Part shown: positions 1-60,559 of the stretch, piece after piece
How positions within the stretch are numbered: the first letter of the stretch is position 1
Layout of the letters: every line of letters starts with the position of its first letter
Assembly (NCBI GenBank): GCA_037179515.1
Contig: JAXCGZ010009870.1
Span: 1-64,000, forward strand
Reading direction: 5' to 3'
From: Halocaridina rubra
Lineage: Eukaryota; Arthropoda; Malacostraca; Decapoda; Atyidae
DNA length: 64,000 bases
Position numbers and translations under genes: made by a program
Notes under the pieces: model-generated
What the model was told of the DNA's origin: nothing
The model's database searches: none
Seen by the model: only the letters and a program-made list of their open reading frames with translations

Positions 1-116
1 TATGTCTTATTCAAAATTTATAGTTTACTTGCTATATATATTACGTAAATTATATAGACTAATATATTTCGTCTTTTCTTTGTACATAAAGCTTTGTTTT
101 ATAATTATTATTATTA

Positions 117-160
<44 letters not shown>

Positions 161-180
161 GATAGTATTTGATACATCGA

Positions 181-324
<144 letters not shown>

Positions 325-588
325 AACTCAAATTGATACACACACACCCCTAATATCCACAAACGAATCATTATAAATACACGACACGCTCACATTAAGC
401 ACTCACGCCTGTTCTGACGCAATATGGTACACCCACACATTCCCATCCTTATTGGGAACGCTGCATTGAGATTCTCGCAATCTTACGCCCACGTATATTC
501 CATTACAACTGGGAACGCTGTAAAGTGATGCTTACTCTCAGCTGATTGAAATCGTGGGCGGAAAATTCACTGACAGCAGTAGATTTTG

Positions 589-606
589 TTAGGTTAGGTT
601 AGGTTA
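589..606 (+). repeat. Interstitial telomere-type (TTAGG)3
   Basis: Three TTAGG units plus TTA. TTAGG is the ancestral arthropod telomere repeat. The run is short and may be chance or a repair scar. Confidence 0.5.
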
Positions 607-678
607 TAGTTTAGCGTGGAGTGTAAGGAGAAGGGAGAAACTATAAAAAAAGCAATATACTCACTTGGAATAATGTTG

Positions 679-815
<137 letters not shown>

Positions 816-861
816 TAATCTCTACTCGCACATCCTGTATGTATCCAGAATGTCTCTGAAA

Positions 862-866
<5 letters not shown>

Positions 867-918
<52 letters not shown>

Positions 919-920
919 GC

Positions 921-975
<55 letters not shown>

Positions 976-983
976 TTTATTGC

Positions 984-1057
<74 letters not shown>
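867..1057 (+). repeat. (ATT)n-(AGT)n compound microsatellite
   Basis: An ATT run with two short GCT/TTT interruptions, passing into an AGT run at 1024. Confidence 0.95.
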
Positions 1058-1208
1058 ATAGTAGCACCAGTAAGCAGTTGTGAATCCCTATGCGAAACGA
1101 GAGTGAAAGTAATGGCGACAGAGACCATGAAGACGAGGGAAAGCAAGAGTAAATTCTAAAGAAAGGGAAAGTAGACAGTCGAGTGCCAATTCGGCTGAGA
1201 AAGAAAGC

Positions 1209-1297
<89 letters not shown>

Positions 1298-1311
1298 TCC
1301 ATGGTTATATG

Positions 1312-1495
1312 CTTGAGTCACTGACTGAGTCCCTGATTGTATTTTTATCCCCTGACTGACCAAGTCCAGGGCTCACTGAGTCCTTGACTGACTAACGGAG
1401 CCCTTGTCTGAATGTGAGCCTCAGTCTTGAGTCCATGACTGACTGTGAGGCCTTAAACGATGAACCTGAGTCCCTGACTCATTACTGACTCATAC
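1312..1495 (+). repeat. Degenerate tandem repeat of TGAGTCCCTGACTGAC type
   Basis: About ten imperfect units such as tgagtcactgactgag, tgagtccctgat, tgagtccttgactgac and tgagtccatgactgac. The unit is roughly 16-20 bp and heavily diverged. Confidence 0.7.
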
Positions 1496-2660
1496 TGATT
1501 ACGTACTAGATATGTAGAGTCGGGAAAGTGAGTATGTAACTAATTGGATGACTATTTTTATATATTCTTTTCATAAAGTTCAGTTATGTTATGGATGTAA
1601 TAGGAAAAAATATTGCATTGGCCCTAAACCATATTTAGGTAAATAATTTATATGTGTATAATCCATTTGTATAAATCAATGTTTTCATGATTGATACATT
1701 AAAAATCAACTACTGAAACCTTAAAAATGATGTATATGTTATGTATACATTGCACCTCCACGTTCTTACGTCGCCTCTGATTGGTTAACAAGGAGATGCA
1801 CATGCAACCAATCACCTCTTTAGTATCTCCCAACTTCAATGACGCAATCGACGTGGCCTTAAACCATATGGGCACACATGGTGCCACTTTATATAAGGTA
1901 CATGGGAGTGCCTGTCGGATTTTAGGGCATTAAATAATATCCAAACGCAATTTTAAATAAGAATATACCCTCTGGGTAGCCTCAAAACACCTAGGAATGC
2001 CCTAAATTTGGGTACAGAAGAACAGGTGTTTATCCAACATACTCAAAATACCTGGCGCATGTGAACCGAGACGACAAGACTAGGCACTCATACCCCCACC
2101 TGTGTAACCCACCCAACAGTGGTACCTTTGGCCCTACTCACACCCTCCCATAACCCACAAATGAAAGCGAGAATTTCATTCAAAAACCCACAGAAGTTGT
2201 CCTACTTATTTCCAAAAACATTTATCAAATAATTTTTATATGATTATATTAACTTTAATGTCATACATGTTTTTTATGTAAGATTTTTTTCAATTCGCTT
2301 AAAACCAAGTCGTTATTTCGGGCCTCATGTGTACAGCTGTTAGAGAGAGGGAGGGAGAGGAAGGTTTACCTGGTGCCAAGGTTTGTAGGTCACACAGGTG
2401 TTGCTTGGGGGGGGGTAGGTGGGGGCAGATATACCCAGGTGAGAATGGGATAAATATTATTGGGGGTTAGGGTAAAATTTATATTATTTATTTGTTTATG
2501 TATGGAGCTCAGTATTGTTGATTTATTTATTTCTTTGTTAATTAATTATTTCAATTCTTTGTTTGTTCAAGTATATATTTATTTATCTGAGTGTTTGAGT
2601 GCCTTTTATTAATTTCATAAACAGAAATAGGTATAAATGTATATTTGTAAAATATTCCAG

Positions 2661-2749
<89 letters not shown>

Positions 2750-2940
2750 ATATTCACCTCTGTCTGGATTTATTTTCCCTTCTCTAATATCTCTTCTCTT
2801 CCTTTTTGTGTCTCTTTTTTTTCCTCCCCTAAATTTCCTCTCCTCCTAAAATACCTGCTCCTTCTGTCTCCCTTCACCTCTTCCTCCACCAATAAGATTA
2901 TTTCTCCTTTTACTCTCTTCCTCCTTCTCCTCCTCCTCCT

Positions 2941-3290
2941 TTAAAATAGTTTATACTCCTCTTCCTCTGTGATCGTTTTTCCTCACCCTCCTCCTCCTTT
3001 TCCTCTTCAAATACTCCGAAATCGTCGTTTTTCACCCTCTTTACCTCCTCCTCCTCCTTTAAAATAGTTTATACTCCTCTTCCTCTGTGATCGTTTTTCC
3101 TCACCCTCCTCCTCCTTTTCCTCTTCAAATACTCCGAAATCGTCGTTTTTCACCCTCTTTACCTCCTCCTCCTCCTTTAAAATAGTTTATGCTCCTCTTC
3201 CTCTGTGATCGTTTTTCCTCACCCTCCTCCTCCTTTTCCTCTTCAAATACTTCGAAATCGTCGTTTTTCACCCTCTTTACCTCTTCTTTC
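2941..3290 (+). repeat. 118-bp tandem repeat, three copies, pyrimidine rich
   Basis: Units begin ttaaaatagtttat at 2941, 3059 and 3177, an exact 118-bp period. Copies 1 and 2 look identical; copy 3 has a few changes (atgctcc, acttcg). The surrounding 2760-3345 is nearly all C/T on this strand. Confidence 0.93.
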
Positions 3291-4317
3291 CTCCTCCTCC
3301 TCCTCCTCTTCCTCCTCCTCCGCCTCCTCCTCCTCCCTTTTCTTCATCTCTGCTAAGATCACTTTCCCCCGAATGCTAAAGTCATACTTTGATAGGAGTG
3401 GCTTCACTTTTAAGTTGCAACGCACTTACACTTTTCTTTGAATAAAATAAGTAGGGAGTGTTTACATTATGAGTTCGTGTGTTTGTGTGTATGTTTATGT
3501 GAGGATATTTTTTTTTTTTTTTTGCTGAGCATTTATGTGTGAAAGTAATGTATGTATCTATATTGCATATATCGTTATGTATGTATGTATAATTTTGTGT
3601 GTGTAAAATGTTAGTATGTTCAATTTATATTACATATCCGTATGTTTATTAATTTTTATTAGACTTTAATGAGTATAATTTTTTTTTTTTGGTATGTTCA
3701 CATAACTCTCATGTGTGGGTAATTCTATATGTGGGTCTGATTAATTTTACATTTGTGTATTTTTAATCTCATTTACTATATTTTTTAACAGTTGTCTTTA
3801 AAAATAGTCTTTCTGTGTGTACGGCAATTATTTATTCAAATAAATACTTCTGAATGCCTATATCCAAGTTATGTTACAGATGTGCATATATTCACACTCT
3901 CTGTATATCCCAAGTGTTTGTCGCAATTTTTTTTTTTTGTGGGGGGGCAAATTTTTAAAATGAAACTAAAAATTTCTTTTTGGATATATGCGTGTGTATT
4001 TTTATATATATACACATATATATATATTAATATAATTATTCACTTGTATTTGAACTGAATCGGAATATTTTATAATTTATAGTCGGTTCCTACTAAACTT
4101 GCTAAGAAACCACACCCCATTTATATCTTAAACCACGCCTCCTTTTGGTCTACTACTTCAGAGTATGTACATAGATATGAAATAATATTCATATTTAATG
4201 AAAACTTTAGTATTTGCCACTTTTAACATGTTTTATGGTATTGCTTATATATCTACTCATTTAGATAGGAGCAACGCCTACTAGGGGCCTGGCTTAGTTG
4301 CCAGTTTAGCGTGTACG

Positions 4318-4405
<88 letters not shown>

Positions 4406-4556
4406 GTGTGTGTGCGTATGTATGTTTGTGTGTGTGTGTACTATTTATAAGTTTTATGTTTGCACCTAATTCCCACTAAAGAGAAGGAATATAAATTAAA
4501 TCCGTATTTGTTTACACTGTACTTTGTTTACATCATCTTCTTCTTGTCTTTTTCAG

Positions 4557-46145
<41,589 letters not shown>

Positions 46146-46440
46146 TATTCCCTTTAGTTACCTTCTACGATATGCAGATAAGCGAAAATAGAAAAAAAAA
46201 TCTTTTCCCCGATCGCCAGGGATATCCTATTTAATACCCTCCTAAAAACGTAGGGTGACTTTATTTGTCTTCCAGCGCCAGCAATATTCCTTTTGGTTAT
46301 TTGCTACGACGTATATAGAATACGAGGGTGAATTTCTCTATGGCAAGCTGAGAATACAATGGTGAATTATCCTCCTTCAGCACCAGGTATATCCCTTTTA
46401 GTTACCTGCTACGACACAGGGAGTACGAGGGTGGCATATT
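46146..46440 (+). repeat. Three tandem copies of a SINE core-like motif
   Basis: The motif tttagttacct.ctacgac... (with a following agtacgagggtgg) occurs at about 46152, 46294 and 46397. It is related to cttttagtcgccttttacga...ggaatacggtgagg at 59612-59652 in a SINE-like insertion. Confidence 0.6.
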
Positions 46441-46871
46441 TTTTCTCTCACCACAAGAGATATTTTCAAGAGAATATGAAACTTGAATACTCTCTCTATA
46501 GGGATGAACAAAGTCATTTAGTAATTATGTATGTACGTTGTGCTGATATATATATAAAGTAGTTACGAGGGAGAGTAATATTTAGTTAGATTCTGGGTGG
46601 GTATAGAGAACCAGGACAGTCTTATCGTAAGCAGAAATTTCAATCTTGATATAAATATCTAAGTGTTGTTTTATGAATAAAAGTGGAATAGTTAAAGTGT
46701 TATTAAGTAAAATCTAAATACCAGTTTATGCTGGGTATATATAGAGGATGAGAGGATCTTATTTAGCCATGCGTATTTTTCAGTCGTTTGATAGTTTTAA
46801 AAGGATAGTTTGGTAGTATAATCCGAGGACACTCATAGCTTGTTTTAGACAAATAGATTCATGTTTTATAC

Positions 46872-46912
<41 letters not shown>

Positions 46913-46915
<3 letters not shown>

Positions 46916-47247
46916 TAACAATATTTATAACTACGTGTGAGGGACAGAATGAGCTCATTTAATTGAACACTCGTAGGTAGAATGTATGTTAGAAAATGTA
47001 TTATTCTGTATGAGGAAGTTTTAATTTAAGGTGAGGAGAGTTTATTTAAATATTCACATATCAACAGTTCATAAACCCCCTTATAAAATATTTGCATGTA
47101 TGTCTATGCATGTAATATTAATTATATTTATTGGTAGAGGATTTAATTTTGAGATCGTGGTAGGCCTCTACTGAAGCCGTGTCAGGATTTCCGAATTTAG
47201 GGGGTTATAAGATCGAAGGGTAAATAACACACAGGAAATCCTCCACA
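46913..47247 (+). repeat. BEL/Pao 5' LTR
   Basis: 335 bp, from ttctaacaatattt to gaaatcctccaca. The true first bases may include a TGTAT now merged with the flanking (TA)n. Confidence 0.9.
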
Positions 47248-47995
47248 GCTTTTGGTCCTTCGAACCGGATGAGAATTGGTGTGGTAATGGTGAAAATAGT
47301 GTACATTTTAGATAAGCTCCCACCTTGTAAGAAGTTAGTGTAAAACTCTACGGTTAAAATCGTCCACATTTCAGCGAAAACAGGGAGGAGCATTGCATGT
47401 ATTTGCATGAATATTGCAAATATACCTTTGAAATTTAAGTGGTTGTTGAAATAAATAAGAGAATCCATTTCCCACGTGGATAAAGCGTTTCTCTATCTGT
47501 GGAAACGAAATATACTTTCGTAGTAGAGCGTCCATTAAGTAATTTGGATATTAGTACCCAATTTCGGCTGGGTGAACAGTGGTTTTTAGGGATTTGTGTG
47601 CTTACATATTTCCCATTTAACGATATCTAGAATGTCGTATTGATTCCTTTGTTTACGTAAATAAACAGAAGGTAGTGACCCACCTACTGCTAGGTGCACA
47701 GTGTCGTTTGAGGAACAGTGTGGTTTGCATTACACTTTCCATTTACTGTTGCTGACTTAACAGTGTCGTTTAATTGATGAAAAGTGTGTTTTACACTTTG
47801 AGGATTGGCGTCATAATTGACGGAATTAAATAACTGTATGTTATTATCTTGAGATTTGGAAGATTGTCCTTTGATACTCTTTACAGAGTGAATGTTTGTT
47901 GCATTGTTGATGTATAAAGAAGATCGTGGATTCTTTGATGATAAAATTGCATCAATTATTTGTTTGTTGTTTTATGTTCTATTTACTTTCTCAAT

Positions 47996-50824
47996 ATGTC
48001 GGTTAAACTTGAGGCATTAAAACGCCTTCGGGAATTGGTTCAACGTGATTGTGTTCAGTGTCAAACAGAACTTGCCAAAGATGATGAGACACTTGTTGTT
48101 AATTATTTAGAAAGATGTCACCATACGCTAACAGAAAGATTTGGAAGATATGATAGGAAATACGAAGAATATGTCGAGTATAAGCCCCTTAAAAGGGATT
48201 CTGAAGAGGAGGATACAGAACATGACAATCTAGCTGAAACAGTAAATAATATTAGCTTAGCTGTCCTAGAACGGATTCGTAAGTTAGGAACTATGAAGAG
48301 TACTAGAGCTCCTAGTTCCGAGAGTTCAAGCCTCCCCAGTGGGCAACCCACACCGAAATTTCCTGAAGTAAAAATACCACAGTTCTCTGGAAACTATGAT
48401 GAATGGCACGAGTTTTGGGATACGTTCGATAGTTTAGTACATAGTACTTCTATGGCAACTATGACAAAGTTTACCATCTTAAGAAATGCCCTTAAAGGAG
48501 ATGCAAAAGACACCATAAAGGGATATCCTGTTGCTAGTGAGAGTTATGATGAATGCATTCAACAGCTGCAAGCTGTTTATGCCAGCAAGGACAGGATTGT
48601 ACGAAATTTAATGAGGAAATTGGTAAAAATACCAACTCCCTGTTCTAATTATTCATCACTTTTTAAGTTCAAGCAGGAAGTAGAAGCCATTACTCGAAGT
48701 CTGAAAAATTATAAAGACACGGAGAACACTGATTGGGTGTTTTCAGAACTCGTGATGATGAAATTGCCAGAAGATGTTGAGAACTGGATTAGCATGAAAA
48801 TAGACACAAAATATCCTACATATGAAACCCTCTTGAAGGAACTGGGAAAATATGTATATCATATAGAGGGCAACAATACAAAAGGTAACACAAAGGGAGA
48901 GACCCAAACCTCCCAGAGAGATGAGATACAGTTCTATAAAAAGAATGTGGGTAGTTATGGGGCTACTGCAAATGTAGTAAATAGCAAAACAGAATGTGTA
49001 TTCTGTGGTTGGCAAGGTCATAAGTCTGAACAGTGTAATAAAGTAGTTAGTATAAACGAACGTAGAGACAAATTGAGAGACAATAACAAATGTCTGAGAT
49101 GTACTCAGTCAGGGCATTATGCAAATGAATGTTACACTCAGTTAAACTGTAAGAAGTGTAAGAAAAATGGTCATCATGCAGCCTTGTGTTATGAACAAGA
49201 GTCATATTTTCGTAGAAGGTTTGAAGAACCTTCATTTCTGAATGAACAGTCAGAAAATGGTTCAAATATAGATGAGTCAAGCAATGAGCAAGAATATTCT
49301 GACTCAGAAAAGGACAAGAAACATGTTGGTGTGATGACTATGAAGGCAGTACAGAGGCAAATGGTGAAGCCGAGTTTACCTTCATGTGCTCTGCCTACTG
49401 CAAGTGGAAAAATAAGCAGCTCAAAGGGAAATCTTTGGGTAAACACTAGGTTATTCTTTGATACAGGTTCCCAGTGTTCCTTTATAACTAGGGAATTAGC
49501 TGAAAGGCTTAACTTAAGCCCAGTAGATGAAATGTCTCTTGGTATTGATGCATTTCGTTCTGAGACGAAGAAAGGAAGTTTTCCAGTCGTAAATGTAGTT
49601 ATCAAATTGGGGAAAAGAAGAGCCAGAGTTAAATTACTCGTAATTGATGACATGGTAATTAGCATCCACACTCCAGGACTAGCAAAGGCTGCAAATGTGT
49701 TAAAGTCTAATGGTCACAAGTTGGCTGATGAAGATATTTATAGTGATGTACTGGAGAACATTGGCATTGTTATTGGTGCCTTACATTTTAGTCAGTTTGT
49801 TAGTGGTATTGACAAGTGGGATGTTTATACTTTGATGGAAACACCGGGTGGTGTCATGTTGTATGGCCATATTCCTTGTGATACTCAACATGAACCCAGT
49901 AATGTGCAGAGGCATATTGTTATGCGAGTAGGAACACAGGTTTTTCCTACAGCTACTCAAGAGTTGATTGAAGTGGCCATAGAGCCAGTTAATAAGTTGT
50001 TGATTGAGGAGGCCATAAAGCCAGTTAATAAGTTGTTGATTAAAGAGGCCATAGAGCCTGATAATAAGTTGTTGATTGAAGAGGCCATGGTGCCTGTTAA
50101 TAAGTTGCTGATTGCAGAGGCCATAGAGCCTGTTTATAAGTTGTGGGAGCCAGAGAGTATTGGAGTAAAGCAAGAAGTGCGTTACGAAGATAAAACTACA
50201 CTTAGAAGTTTTACAGATTCCGTTCCCTTGAAGCCTATCCACACTCCTCTCCTACACAATTTTCAGAGTGCCTTTGGACAAATGAAGTCTCTAATAGAAC
50301 AGTTGGAGGAAATATTGGAGAATGTTCATGTGGGTAATTTGTTGGATGCTTGTACCAGTGAAGAGAAACAGTATGATATATGCAATACCGCAGATGTAGA
50401 GTGGGAAAATGCCAAAATATCACTGCAAGCATTGAATTCCAACAATGCAAGACTTCAAAGGGTACTGGATCAGCGCCTTTCTGAAAATTCTAGATCTCCT
50501 AAAGTATCAATCTTTAGTTTAATCTGGAATGTTAATACAGACAAGTTGTCTTTGGAAGGTCTGAAGGCTAGAGAAGATGTGTTGACCAAACATAAACTTC
50601 TGTCACTGGTGGGTATATTTTTGGACCCCTTAGGTCTAACATCACCCTTACTAAGAAGAGGAAAAATTCTTATTCAGAGAGCTTGGTCTGAAAGGCTCTC
50701 ATGGGAATATCTATTGTCAGAAGTATACGAAGAGGAATCATCAAATTATGAAAGATATGAACGTCAAGCTGCCCAAAGGGTTAAAGAATTGTGGGCACGC
50801 TTAATCATTGATGATAAATTGTAG
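47996..50824 (+). CDS. gag-pro: BEL/Pao Gag-protease ORF lacking RT and integrase
   Basis: Start at ATG 47996 (MSVKLEALKRLRELVQRD); an upstream in-frame ATG at 47960 precedes a non-conserved leader. 942 residues. Domains: helical N-terminus; DUF1759-type Gag with VKIPQFSGNYDEWHEFWDTF and LKGDAKDTI; zinc knuckles CVFCGWQGHKSEQC, CLRCTQSGHYANEC and CKKCKKNGHHAALC (48985-49190); retropepsin with FDTGSQCSFI (DTG at 49460-49468); five 12-residue repeats (49964-50143); then SIFSLIWNVNTDKLSLEGL and LLSLVGIFLDPLGLTSPLL (50507-50670), which in BEL/Pao lies just after RT. It ends at TAG 50822-50824 after WARLIIDDKL. The frame stays open across the deletion. No RT, RNase H or integrase motifs, so any mobility would need a helper. 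Confidence 0.92.
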   Translation: MSVKLEALKRLRELVQRDCVQCQTELAKDDETLVVNYLERCHHTLTERFGRYDRKYEEYVEYKPLKRDSEEEDTEHDNLAETVNNISLAVLERIRKLGTMKSTRAPSSESSSLPSGQPTPKFPEVKIPQFSGNYDEWHEFWDTFDSLVHSTSMATMTKFTILRNALKGDAKDTIKGYPVASESYDECIQQLQAVYASKDRIVRNLMRKLVKIPTPCSNYSSLFKFKQEVEAITRSLKNYKDTENTDWVFSELVMMKLPEDVENWISMKIDTKYPTYETLLKELGKYVYHIEGNNTKGNTKGETQTSQRDEIQFYKKNVGSYGATANVVNSKTECVFCGWQGHKSEQCNKVVSINERRDKLRDNNKCLRCTQSGHYANECYTQLNCKKCKKNGHHAALCYEQESYFRRRFEEPSFLNEQSENGSNIDESSNEQEYSDSEKDKKHVGVMTMKAVQRQMVKPSLPSCALPTASGKISSSKGNLWVNTRLFFDTGSQCSFITRELAERLNLSPVDEMSLGIDAFRSETKKGSFPVVNVVIKLGKRRARVKLLVIDDMVISIHTPGLAKAANVLKSNGHKLADEDIYSDVLENIGIVIGALHFSQFVSGIDKWDVYTLMETPGGVMLYGHIPCDTQHEPSNVQRHIVMRVGTQVFPTATQELIEVAIEPVNKLLIEEAIKPVNKLLIKEAIEPDNKLLIEEAMVPVNKLLIAEAIEPVYKLWEPESIGVKQEVRYEDKTTLRSFTDSVPLKPIHTPLLHNFQSAFGQMKSLIEQLEEILENVHVGNLLDACTSEEKQYDICNTADVEWENAKISLQALNSNNARLQRVLDQRLSENSRSPKVSIFSLIWNVNTDKLSLEGLKAREDVLTKHKLLSLVGIFLDPLGLTSPLLRRGKILIQRAWSERLSWEYLLSEVYEEESSNYERYERQAAQRVKELWARLIIDDKL
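49964..50143 (+). repeat. 36-bp (12-residue) tandem repeat ×5 inside the BEL ORF
   Basis: Five in-frame units of the form L-I-x-E-A-I-E-P-V-N-K-L, with substitutions at a few positions (for example I-K, P-D, V-Y). Confidence 0.95.
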
Positions 50825-51475
50825 TACTGATGGGAAGACCCCCCATTTTTTCCTTTTTGGAGGGGCCCAGGATGTCTTGAATATATTTCAAGACAGTTTA
50901 TTTCTACGTACATTATGTAAGTGTTATTTTGCATATAGTTTCGTTTATTGTAACGTAAGTGCATGAATGTATACTTTTAGACTTAGCATGTATACTTATT
51001 AATTTCTATCATGTATACACGTATATTCGTATGTATAATGTGTAGTTTATTAGGGAGGATGGCCGTAGAAGACGTGTAGAAAGGAATGTAGGTCACTAAT
51101 GGATTTTAGCCATTAACCCTTCACCTCCTTGATAACGCTTATTGCATCGCCTCGTTGAACAAAGAACTGTTGTAAGCAAGTCATAACTCAACTTAGTCCT
51201 AGTACCAAGGACCCCGACAAACTAGAGGAGTTTTGTGGGACTGTTCTTATAAAGTTAGTTGCCGTCGTGAGATGCTACGAGGCACTCATTCTTACTGTGT
51301 TTGTTAACAGTACTTATAAGTTTATAATTTGTTGTTCTCGTGGGGCATTACGAGACACTCAAGTAGAAGAACGTGATAGAGATCTGTGGATCAGAAGATA
51401 CGTTTTTGATTCGGAGTCCCGTGATTGCTGACGACATCAGGGTTGTCCGGACAGATGAGTACAGATACATTGTAT

Positions 51476-51956
<481 letters not shown>

Positions 51957-52284
51957 AAAGGAAAATTAACGGGTGATTAGAGGCTGTTAAATTGCGAAAG
52001 ACAACATACACACTCATGCATTATCTTAATTTCAGAGTAGACTTATGTATGTTTGATTTGCAGTTCATGGTAGAACCATTTACAGAAGGCCAAATATATG
52101 AGTTCATAATTTTGGATATCTGTGGATGGTTCTACTATGAATCGTAAACTAATACTGTCTATTTATTGTAACCTCTTAAATCCTTTTTCATTATTAGAAT
52201 ATTATGTTAATAATTATTTGTCATTATTAATCTGAATCAGCAGTGCCAAAGAGAATTATGATTTGTTATTCAATTCATTTTATA

Positions 52285-59033
<6,749 letters not shown>

Positions 59034-59436
59034 CAATAAGATTTTCCGTCACAGGTAAATCTGTTTGTTATGAATGAACAATAAGTGAAACAGTTTTTAG
59101 ACACATTTTTAGTTCAGGGTTCAAAATTCCACGATACGTAACTGTTATCTTTATTTTTTTTTATGTTTTCTTTCACGAAACCTCATTTTAGACATTCATC
59201 GATAAGTAAATCCACTAAAAATTCGTCATTTTCTTAAATGTCTTTAATTAATTTCTTCATTTATTAGTTTGTTTCTAATTAGATGATAAAATCCTTATTT
59301 ACTCAAACTTTTTTCTGAAGCATTTATATTAAAAGGAGAAATGCATAAAGGTATCCTTCGCCTGCAATCCCTAATCAAACAAGAAAACTAATACACAATT
59401 AGATATGTGAAGAAAAAGTGGCGTAGTATCTTCGTA

Positions 59437-59800
59437 CATACATACATACATTTACCGTGGCTGTTTCCCCTTCAAAAGTAGGGGTAGCCGACATCAAAAA
59501 AGAAACAGTTTGGGGAGCAGTTATACTCCCCTCTACTCTCCCTCTTCTTTGATGCCTCACAGGAGGTTGGTACAAGGGGGGGGGGGATTCCTAGTCCCCC
59601 CGCCCCGTCCACTTTTAGTCGCCTTTTACGACACGCAGGGAATACGGTGAGGCTATTCTTGATATTATGCCCACCCCACAGGACACTTGATCAATGCAGC
59701 AATCTTGGCACATGCTTTCGCGGCCAAGTTCATAACTGATTTAAAGAGCCATTCGCGGTTTGGCCTTAGAGCGGCGTGTACTGACACATGCAAAGCTTCG
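59437..59800 (-). mobile_element. SINE-like insertion (full-length copy)
   Basis: Inserted into unit 4 with a candidate 7-bp duplication CTTCGTA (59430-59436 and 59797-59803). On the minus strand the tail is (TATG)n. The body includes the conserved gtcgtaaaaggcgactaaaa, ccttgtaccaacctcctgtg and ggggaaacagccacggtaaa. No clear Pol III A and B boxes were seen, so the head type is open; it could also be the 3' end of a LINE. Confidence 0.72.
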
Positions 59801-60136
59801 TAAGTACAGTAAATGACAACATAATCGTGAGAGAGACAGCGAGGAAGGCTCCTTACATTTTCCGCCTCCGGGAGTACCTCAACGGCCGTGCTTTCAAAGT
59901 GATGCACGTGACCATACACAAAAGTCATCCTCTGTGAGTTGGGTGTGAAAGAATGCTTTTGAATCCATACAAAATATTGCCGCAAAAATCCAATTTGTCC
60001 AGCAGTTTAAAGAAACAAACATGAAACTGTTACTGTAAGAAAATAGTCCCAAAAAGGAGTACCAGAGAGCATGTCCACCAGATCAGAAAATGGCTATATC
60101 TAAGTATTTTAGCTAAAATATTGACTTTTTAAATGT

Positions 60137-60298
60137 TACATACATACATATACCTTGGCTGTTTCCCCCTTTAATTGGGGGGGTAGCCGACTTCAAAAAA
60201 GGAAAACAGTTTGAGGAGTTATTCTCCCCTCTACTCCCCTTCTTCTTTGACGTCTCACAGGAGGTTGGTACAAGGAGGGGGATTCCTAGTCCCCCTGC
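60137..60298 (-). mobile_element. 5'-truncated copy of the same SINE-like element
   Basis: Same (TACA)n tail and same ggctgtttccccctt... body to gattcctagtccccctgc as at 59437, but it stops there. The flanks repeat tgtta (60132-60136 and 60300-60304). 5' truncation points to target-primed reverse transcription. Confidence 0.75.
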
Positions 60299-60344
60299 TG
60301 TTATAAAACATTAACATAACAGTCTGTCTTTTCTATCTGCTTAA

Positions 60345-60559
60345 AGGGCAGTTTACACGTTCAAACGGTTCGTCGAACTCCGTTCGACAGACAAGTGTTT
60401 GAAGTGATGTTCGAACGTATGAACGGGGTATTTGGTTGTCCAACACGTTTGTCGAACATGTTCGACAACCAAATACCCCATTCACACGTTCGAACATCAC
60501 TTCAAACACTTGTATGTCGAACAGCGTTCGACGAACCGTTTGACCGTGTAAACCCCCTC
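60345..60559. mobile_element. Palindromic MITE with TTAA (or TTA) target duplication
   Basis: 215 bp. The ends agggcagtttacacgttcaaa and (reverse complement) gagggggtttacacggtcaaa are TIRs, and the element folds on itself for nearly its full length (gttcgaacatcacttcaaac both ways). Flanks TTAA at 60341-60344 and 60560-60563. Superfamily uncertain: TTAA suggests piggyBac; the GGGxxxTTTACACG end suggests PIF/Harbinger. Confidence 0.85.

Noticed and set aside
47205..47468. Minus-strand frame next to the BEL left LTR
   Set aside because: It overlaps the LTR end, the primer site and the leader of the BEL element.
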